Shown here piece by piece: positions 5,911 to 12,160 of a stretch of DNA of 17,221 bases. A program made the translations under genes and the position numbers. Below the pieces are notes generated by a model. The model was given only the letters and a program-made list of their open reading frames with translations. It made no database searches and was not told the DNA's origin. Position 1 is the first letter of the stretch; each line of letters starts with the position of its first letter. The stretch comes from Clostridiaceae bacterium (GTDB lineage Bacteria; Bacillota; Clostridia; UMGS1883; JAAYMJ01), in contig JAAYMJ010000126.1 of the NCBI GenBank assembly GCA_012521455.1, positions 1 through 17,221 on the forward strand, written 5' to 3'.

Positions 5911-8180
5911 CTTATATCCCCTCCGCTTGTAACAACAATATAGCTTGTTTTAGGAACTACTTCCCCTGAATCCAACACAAAGTCGTAATTCCCGTAATTA
6001 ACATAAACAGTGTCGCCGTTTTCATATTCCACGCCGTAAACATTTTCGTTTAACTTAAAGTGGCGCCTCATATTGGTTTTATATAAATCTCCCAATCTTT
6101 CTGAAAATTCCTTATAAGTCTCGCTGCAAGTGTCAATCCAGTCCTTATAGTAAGATGTAAATAACACGTTGTATTCGGTGTCTTTTAAATTATCGCTTGT
6201 TAAATAAGTAAGCTCATAATATGGGATACAACCGTATTCCACCCATTTTAGCTTTTGGATTGTAGCGTCATAGAATAAGTTTGCCTGATTTGATACATAG
6301 GGTAAAAACCCATGCACCACAAGCTGGTAAAACGGGATAGCCTCATCGGTTACAAAATAGCCTGAGTCTGAAATCGGCACGTCTTGAACATAGCTTACGT
6401 CTTTTAGCGCATACATGTTCCCGCCGATTACAGCGCTTTTGCCAAATTGTTCATTGGAAGCGTTAAATATTTCCGACCAAATGTTTTGAGCGTCCTGTCT
6501 TGTTACCGGGTTCTTTTTGTTGTAGTCATTATAAAGGTACGTGCCCATCTTGTCGAAGTTAAACCCGCTTATTCCAAGGCCGGCATACTTATTAACAAAC
6601 TTTTTAGTAAACCTCTCAAGCACAACCTTCGGCCCCAGCAAATACTTCTGGCTTTTTGGGTCGGTAATTAAGGTGTTGCTGTTTGTGTAAATAACGTCGT
6701 TTCTTACGGAGAAGCCGCCGTTTTTCTTGTTAGCGTCAATTAAATTGCCTTCTAGGAAAATGCTTCCCCCGCTTTGAGTTACAGTTTCAGCCAATTTCTT
6801 TAATCCCCTGACCCCGCCGAGGCGCCTGTCAGGTTTGAATGTCTGGGGATATTCCCCGTATCCGCCCTTATTCCAGCCGATTAGGTTTAAGTTTATATTC
6901 TGAACCCCGTTTTCTATCAATAAATTATAAATTTCCTCAGCGTTTGCAAAGGTGGTCATAGGGATGTACTTGTCAAAGATAAGCCTGTCTTCCTTAATCC
7001 CCATGAACAAATCAAGGCCAAAAGGCATAGCGGTGGCGTCTTTTAAAACATTGTTGATATTCCCTGTCTCAACCAAATATTTTCTGTACGCCCTCGCCAT
7101 TCCGCTGTAGTCGGAGTCTTCACCGGTCAAAAACACATACCTCATTTGCCTGTCATTGGGTATAATGTTTTTCTCGCTCTTAAGCACGATTGTTTTATCC
7201 TGCCTTGGGGTGTTGTAAAAACGCCTGTAAACAAATTCGCCGCTTATCCTGTCCAAGGCCATGATGTAGCCGCTTGGATATAGGTTTATGAGTGAATCCG
7301 CTTCGCCTTTTGAAATGATTGCCAAATATGAGTTATCATTTTGCTTCATGCCAAACACAGGCATGTTTGTGGTCTTAAGGCTGCTTTCTTCAAGCTTTTC
7401 ATATATTTCCAAATCCACGCTGTGCTCGCCATACACTTCCAATGTCAACTTGCTTTGCTTGTCAATTTCAGACTTTGCCTTGTGGTATAAAAGCGCGCCG
7501 CTTCCGTCGGGATAGAATACATACCCCGGGGTGTCCTCATTTGAAGCGCCCAAAAACGGCAAAACCTCAATGCTTACTATACCTGCTTTAGGCGCCCCTT
7601 GCCCATTCCCTTCCACAATGGAGTCAAAGGGAATGTCCACCACAAGCTCATCGCCTTCTATAGTAAAGTGAACATCAAATTTTATATCCAAATTTGAATA
7701 TTCATAATGTATTTTAAACCCGTTATTTATTTTTGAAATTTCAGCCTTGCTTGCGTCAAGGGCGGTGGTTTCAGTAGCCACGCTCTTTGTTTCCTTAAAT
7801 ACCACATAGTATAATAAAACTAAAGACCTTATCTTTTTTGCCCATGTGGTATTCATACCCTCCATATTTGTAAAGCTGTACCATTCATGACCGCTTCTTT
7901 TATCCTTGATTACTATATTGGGGGCATCTTTTATTCCCTTTTCCTCATCGCTGACTTTAACCAAATAAAGCTCCAATGTATCACTTTCTGCCATCTTCTC
8001 GCCGTTTGCCAAATAGCTGTGATACATATTTTCCGTCAATTCAATATGTCCTGCAACTTCTCCGCCAGCGTCAGTATCACTGCCTGCGTCAGCTTCACCG
8101 GGTTCGGGATCCGCGAAAGAAATAAGGCTTGTTAAAAGCACTAATGCAAAAAGCAAAATACAAAGTAATCTTTTCTTCAC
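5907..8180 (-). CDS. Exported DUF5696-type protein with a TIM-barrel-like domain, putative glycoside hydrolase-like
   Basis: This is a 757-residue exported protein. It starts with GTG at 8180. A classical signal peptide (MKKRLLCILLFALVLL...) is probably cleaved after SFA23, followed by an acidic linker rich in Asp, Glu and Gly (24-44). Residues about 50-380 look beta-rich. About 385-690 look like an alpha/beta barrel, with strand-end motifs LIGWNKGGYGEYP (433-445), GSIFLEGNL (472-480) and SGFNFDKMGTYLY (538-550). A beta-rich tail carries VYGVEYENGDTVYVNYG. I match this layout to the uncharacterised DUF5696 family from memory. Acidic residues such as Glu477 and Asp543 at strand ends would suit a retaining glycosidase, but no catalytic pair is proven. 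It lies 17 nt after YIP1 and overlaps the next permease gene by 4 nt. It lacks a lipobox or visible membrane anchor. Confidence 0.8.
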   Translation of the reverse strand: MKKRLLCILLFALVLLTSLISFADPEPGEADAGSDTDAGGEVAGHIELTENMYHSYLANGEKMAESDTLELYLVKVSDEEKGIKDAPNIVIKDKRSGHEWYSFTNMEGMNTTWAKKIRSLVLLYYVVFKETKSVATETTALDASKAEISKINNGFKIHYEYSNLDIKFDVHFTIEGDELVVDIPFDSIVEGNGQGAPKAGIVSIEVLPFLGASNEDTPGYVFYPDGSGALLYHKAKSEIDKQSKLTLEVYGEHSVDLEIYEKLEESSLKTTNMPVFGMKQNDNSYLAIISKGEADSLINLYPSGYIMALDRISGEFVYRRFYNTPRQDKTIVLKSEKNIIPNDRQMRYVFLTGEDSDYSGMARAYRKYLVETGNINNVLKDATAMPFGLDLFMGIKEDRLIFDKYIPMTTFANAEEIYNLLIENGVQNINLNLIGWNKGGYGEYPQTFKPDRRLGGVRGLKKLAETVTQSGGSIFLEGNLIDANKKNGGFSVRNDVIYTNSNTLITDPKSQKYLLGPKVVLERFTKKFVNKYAGLGISGFNFDKMGTYLYNDYNKKNPVTRQDAQNIWSEIFNASNEQFGKSAVIGGNMYALKDVSYVQDVPISDSGYFVTDEAIPFYQLVVHGFLPYVSNQANLFYDATIQKLKWVEYGCIPYYELTYLTSDNLKDTEYNVLFTSYYKDWIDTCSETYKEFSERLGDLYKTNMRRHFKLNENVYGVEYENGDTVYVNYGNYDFVLDSGEVVPKTSYIVVTSGGDIR

Positions 8181-8197
8181 CTTCTATTCCCCCTCCC

Positions 8198-8821
8198 TTA
8201 ATCCATAATGAGGAGCTTTAGCTCCAAGAATACGCCTTTGAAGAAATCCAGCGCCTGGCTTGTCATGGCGAATAAAAGCAAAGCCAAGCCAACAATGATT
8301 GCCATGGTTAGCGCTGTTAACAAAACCACGCCCACCGTTTTGGAGAAGGAATAGCCGTTCATTGTCTGAACACTAATGAAAAACAATACAAATACCCAAC
8401 CCCAAATTAATGTGTGAAGCCCGCTGTATAGGGAAAATTCCTGCAAGCTAACAATGTGTGAAAAAACAGTAACAGGAACTATCAAAACTATGTATGGCAA
8501 AAGGGAATATGCCGCCGCAAGAGCCATTTCGCCAAACAGCGTTTCCCCGTCAAGAATTGTTGTCACCGCGTAGCAAGATACAACTATCAAACCATACGGA
8601 ACCACAATCCTTATAATTTCCATCCAAATATTCGCGTCTTTCGGAGCAATTGCCGCAAGGGGGAAATGCTCAATAAAAATTGACGCGATTCTCAAAATAA
8701 CTGCCAAAGACACAAGTATAAAAGCAGGGGCATAGTTTGTCGACCCCCTCTTTTTCTTTAAAAAGAGGAAGGAATCAACAGGGTGAAACAGTATCGCCAA
8801 AGACTGATTAATCAAATTCAC
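8198..8821 (-). CDS. YIP1-family integral membrane protein
   Basis: This 207-residue protein is almost entirely hydrophobic, with five likely membrane segments (about 32-53, 68-89, 99-121, 133-154 and 160-187). The N-terminal NQSLAILFHPVDSFLFLKKK and the LAAAYSLLPYIV segment resemble bacterial YIP1 (Pfam Yip1 domain) proteins, whose molecular role is unknown. The start is GTG at 8821, with AGGAGG 8 nt upstream (8830-8835). It overlaps the 3' end of the NHL/TPR gene by 14 nt, so the two are probably made in fixed ratio and may act together. The DUF5696 gene follows after 17 nt. It has no transporter EAA loop, so it is not another ABC permease. Function here is not assignable beyond a membrane partner of the neighbouring exported proteins. 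Confidence 0.8.
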   Translation of the reverse strand: MNLINQSLAILFHPVDSFLFLKKKRGSTNYAPAFILVSLAVILRIASIFIEHFPLAAIAPKDANIWMEIIRIVVPYGLIVVSCYAVTTILDGETLFGEMALAAAYSLLPYIVLIVPVTVFSHIVSLQEFSLYSGLHTLIWGWVFVLFFISVQTMNGYSFSKTVGVVLLTALTMAIIVGLALLLFAMTSQALDFFKGVFLELKLLIMD

Positions 8822-10244
8822 GTCCTAAACCTCCTCCCCATGCTTTGTCAGCACGCTTTTTCAAGGCTTTAAAGATGATTATGATTAGCGCGATTATCAC
8901 CGCAGTCGTCAATACCACCCAAGTGAAATTGTCGCGGAACATATCGTGGCGGTATTCGCCAAAAGCTTGGGAATACCCTTCTTTATCCTCAACCTTACGG
9001 TATTCTTCCATCGCCTGCTTAAACTTTTCTTCCTTTATTAATACCTTTCCAATGCCCTTATGGGCAAGTGAATAGTTTGCGTCAATGGAAATCACCGTTT
9101 CCCAAAGTTCTTTTGTTTCTTCATAAAGGCCGTCTTTATAAAGCGTTACCGCCTTCTTTACAGTGTTTATAAACTTAGTAGGCGTAAATACCTGAATATT
9201 ATTTAGGTTTCTGTCTAAAACATAAATCCTTCCTTCGGAGTCCACCGCAATACTTGTGGGAAGCGAGAACGTGCCCTTCCATGTGCCAAGCCCGCCAAAT
9301 ACGCAGAGGTTATTCCCTTCCTGGTCATATTGGTAGATTTTCCCGCTCTTTTGCTCTAACACCGAAATTATCCCGTCTTTGTCCACCGCAATATCAACAA
9401 AATACGGGTCTGTTAATTTCTGGGTGGTGGGGTCCATAACCGGTTCCCCGTAAATGCCTTTTTTGTAGATATTCTGGCCTACGGAATTTATTTTTCTGAT
9501 TTGGTTTCTCTTACCCAATGTGGTTGCGTAAATCATACCCGAATCATCAATAACAAAGTTTGAATAGCTTTCCGCAACCGCCCTTGCGCGCTTGCTCTTT
9601 TGCTCTTCGGTTGCAAACATCCTGACCAACATTTCACGCAAGCTGAAGGACAACTCCGTTGCCCCTACAAAACCCCTGAAATTGTTGGATGAGTCAATTC
9701 TTATAAAGTTTTGCCCGCGGATTAGGTGAATCATCCCTGTGGGGTTAATGTAAACCTTGCTGGGAGTAAAAGTAAACTCCGCCCCCAAAAGTTCGGATTC
9801 GGGCTTTACAAACTCCTCAATAAACTCCCCTTCGGAGTTAATATGCACAATCCTTTGATTGTTTGTGTCCCCAATGAAAAGGTCCCCGTCCTCATCAACG
9901 TAAACACCGCTTGGGGCGTTAAAAGCCTTTCCCTCCGGCGCTTGGGTATATTCCCTGACAAATTGCCCGTCAAGGGTCAATTTAACAATCCTGTTGTTTC
10001 CTGTATCCGCAACGTAAAGGTAATTGTCCTTTGAAATAAACAAATCTTCAGCTTGATTTAAAAAACCTGCCCCGTTACCCAAGCCATATATAACATTTGT
10101 GACTTCATATGCTTTAGGAATCGGCACACGTTCCTCATCCTCCAGCACATAGTCCATCTTATCCGCCAATGCCTGCATTGAAAGAGAAAGGATTAAAGTA
10201 AATGCCGTTAATACAACAAATAGTCTTTTATGCATCAAAATCAT
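8808..10244 (-). CDS. Membrane-anchored NHL-repeat beta-propeller protein with TPR-like segment
   Basis: This is a 478-residue protein with an N-terminal signal sequence, probably cleaved after ALA27. NHL-type repeats follow: YVADTGNNRIVKL (77-89), LFIGDTNNQRIVHI (122-135) and YVLDRNLNNIQVF (341-353), with weaker blades between. This implies a six-bladed propeller outside the membrane. Residues about 362-425 are helical and TPR-like (LYKDGLYEETKELWETVI, then KFKQAMEEYRKV). A single transmembrane helix lies at about 440-460, followed by a short basic cytoplasmic tail. NHL propellers usually mediate binding rather than catalysis. The start may be ATG 10244 or ATG 10235; AAGGAAAGG (10245-10253) could serve either. 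The gene follows the MalG-like gene by 10 nt and overlaps YIP1. A scaffold or sensor role is inferred. Confidence 0.82.
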   Translation of the reverse strand: MILMHKRLFVVLTAFTLILSLSMQALADKMDYVLEDEERVPIPKAYEVTNVIYGLGNGAGFLNQAEDLFISKDNYLYVADTGNNRIVKLTLDGQFVREYTQAPEGKAFNAPSGVYVDEDGDLFIGDTNNQRIVHINSEGEFIEEFVKPESELLGAEFTFTPSKVYINPTGMIHLIRGQNFIRIDSSNNFRGFVGATELSFSLREMLVRMFATEEQKSKRARAVAESYSNFVIDDSGMIYATTLGKRNQIRKINSVGQNIYKKGIYGEPVMDPTTQKLTDPYFVDIAVDKDGIISVLEQKSGKIYQYDQEGNNLCVFGGLGTWKGTFSLPTSIAVDSEGRIYVLDRNLNNIQVFTPTKFINTVKKAVTLYKDGLYEETKELWETVISIDANYSLAHKGIGKVLIKEEKFKQAMEEYRKVEDKEGYSQAFGEYRHDMFRDNFTWVVLTTAVIIALIIIIFKALKKRADKAWGGGLGREFD

Positions 10245-10254
10245 CCTTTCCTTA

Positions 10255-11142
10255 TTAAGCCTTAATGCCCGAGTGGGTCATAGTTTCCATAATTTTAGCC
10301 TTCATAGCCGTAAAGATAACAATCGTAGGCATTGTCGTCAAGAAAGACGCCGCCGCCATCGCGCCTGTTCGGGCAATCGCGCCTGCCCCACCCGAGATTG
10401 TATTCAACGCAAGCGGTAATGTCTTCATGGCTTGGCTAGTGGTATAGATTAAGGGCCCCATATAATCGTTCCAGTTTGAAACGAAGGAAAGCACAACAAG
10501 GGTTGCCCATGCAGGTTTCATGTTCGGCATGACAATTTGGTAAAACGTCTTCCATTCGGTGGCGCCGTCAATGCGGGCAGCTTCCAAAATATCCTTCGGG
10601 AACTGCTCCATAAACTGCTTCATTAAGAAGAAATTGTACGGCACCGCGATTTTTGTAATGGTTAAAGCCCAGTAAGTGTTAATTAGCCCAAGATTATTCA
10701 CAACCATGTATGAGGGAATGCTTGTTACATGGCCTGAAAACATTAGGCAGGCAATAACCACCGAAAATATGGTGGCAGACCCCGGCGGGTTATGGACAAC
10801 CAGCCCATAAGCGCCTAAGGATGAAACAATTACAGTGCCGATAACTATAACCAAAGTAACAAACACGCTGTTAAATATGTACCTTGTAAAAGGCACAACA
10901 GTTCCGTCAACCGCCGCAAGAAGGTCCGAAAAGTTCACAAGAGTGGGCCTTCTCACAAAAAACTGCGGCGGGTAAGCGAACAATTCATCAAGCGGCTTAA
11001 AAGCCGTAGATACAAGGTAAACCAATGGAAGCGCGGTAAATATAACCAACCCAATCATAATTATATATGTAATTGTCCAGCCGGGCCTGATTCTAAATCT
11101 TCTTCTTCGTCGTCTTCTTGTTTTTGTAGCAGTCGCCATCAT
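10255..11142 (-). CDS. Carbohydrate ABC transporter permease, MalG type (first pair)
   Basis: This 295-residue inner-membrane subunit has six hydrophobic segments (about 22-46, 88-113, 122-143, 156-172, 208-224 and 258-280). Its EAA loop is close to consensus: ILEAARIDGATEWKTF (185-200). The N-terminus carries seven consecutive arginines (9-15) in the cytoplasmic leader before the first membrane segment, consistent with the positive-inside rule but unusually dense. Two adjacent ATGs at 11142 and 11139 are possible starts after a distant AAAGGA. It lies 41 nt after its MalF-like partner and 10 nt before the NHL/TPR gene. It should form the membrane channel with the 11184-12128 product and receive substrate from the modular binding protein encoded at the head of the operon. 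Confidence 0.93.
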   Translation of the reverse strand: MMATATKTRRRRRRRFRIRPGWTITYIIMIGLVIFTALPLVYLVSTAFKPLDELFAYPPQFFVRRPTLVNFSDLLAAVDGTVVPFTRYIFNSVFVTLVIVIGTVIVSSLGAYGLVVHNPPGSATIFSVVIACLMFSGHVTSIPSYMVVNNLGLINTYWALTITKIAVPYNFFLMKQFMEQFPKDILEAARIDGATEWKTFYQIVMPNMKPAWATLVVLSFVSNWNDYMGPLIYTTSQAMKTLPLALNTISGGAGAIARTGAMAAASFLTTMPTIVIFTAMKAKIMETMTHSGIKA

Positions 11143-11183
11143 TTATTAAACCATTCCTTTCAAATATTTATGAGAATCCTCTG

Positions 11184-12128
11184 TTATGTCTCATCCTTAA
11201 ATATTCTCATACAAATTCTGCCAAGGAAGAATGTTGTCAAGAATAAAAACATCGCAATGGCTGATGCGTAACCCATTTCAAACCTAATAAACGCGTGGTC
11301 ATAAAGGTGCGCGACAATGGTGTGGGCCGCATAGTCCGGGCTAGGCATGCCCGCAACCGACACCGCCACGTCAAACACCGCAAAGGAGTTTGTGATGGAG
11401 TTAATCGCGCCAAACAGAAGCTGGGGCTTTGAAAGGGGCAATGTAATGTGGAACAATTCCTGGGTCTTGTGGCTTATACCGTCAATCCTTCCCGCTTCAT
11501 ACAAATCGCTGGGTATGTTTTGAAGCCCCGCCAGGAATACCAAAAATCCCGTACCCATGCTCATCCAAATTGAAATTATGATTACAACAGGCATAATGGT
11601 GTCTGTGTCCTTGTTCCAAAGCACCGGCTCCATAATAATCCCGTACTTTAGTAGTATGTAGTTTATAAAGCCCACGCGGTCGGAAGAGAAGAACCAAAGC
11701 CAAACCTGGCTCATCGCAATACCGCTGCAAAGGGAGGGCGCGTAAAAAGCCAGTGAAAACAAGTTATTATACTTAAGCTGGTTTATAATCCACGCGAATA
11801 AAAATGACGCAAAAAACCCGATCGGGCCGGTAATCACCGCAAATGTCAATGTGTTTTTAATTGCGGTAATGAAGATATCGTCATCCAAAATCAACCTTTT
11901 ATAATTCTCAAGCCCGATAAATTTTGCAGGCTCCAACATATTATAATAGGTAAAGCTCAAACCCATGGCCGAAAATACAGGGAATATAGTAAATATGAAA
12001 AGCAAAATCAAAAACGGCGCCAAAAACACATACCCTATTCCCTTTTCGTTATACCATTTGCCAAACTTTTCTTTCCGGCTTATCTCTGGCGAACTCTCCT
12101 TTTTATTCATCAATGCAGGTGTTGCCAT
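11184..12128 (-). CDS. Sugar ABC transporter permease, MalF type (first pair)
   Basis: This is a 314-residue membrane subunit. Hydrophobic segments lie at about 32-58, 92-115, 124-146, 180-202, 234-253 and 286-308. The EAA loop DLYEAGRIDGISHKTQELF (208-226) contains the conserved Gly after an acidic residue. About 30 hydrophilic residues precede the first membrane segment. ATG at 12128 follows AAGGAG at a rather long distance (about 12 nt). The gene follows the 973-residue binding-protein gene by 32 nt and precedes its MalG-like partner by 41 nt, the standard order of a sugar importer operon (binding protein, MalF, MalG). No ATPase gene accompanies it, as is common in Bacillota where one MsmX/MsmK-type ATPase serves many importers. 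Confidence 0.93.
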   Translation of the reverse strand: MATPALMNKKESSPEISRKEKFGKWYNEKGIGYVFLAPFLILLFIFTIFPVFSAMGLSFTYYNMLEPAKFIGLENYKRLILDDDIFITAIKNTLTFAVITGPIGFFASFLFAWIINQLKYNNLFSLAFYAPSLCSGIAMSQVWLWFFSSDRVGFINYILLKYGIIMEPVLWNKDTDTIMPVVIIISIWMSMGTGFLVFLAGLQNIPSDLYEAGRIDGISHKTQELFHITLPLSKPQLLFGAINSITNSFAVFDVAVSVAGMPSPDYAAHTIVAHLYDHAFIRFEMGYASAIAMFLFLTTFFLGRICMRIFKDET

Positions 12129-12160
12129 TTTATGTACTCACTCCTTAAATAAAACTCCCA

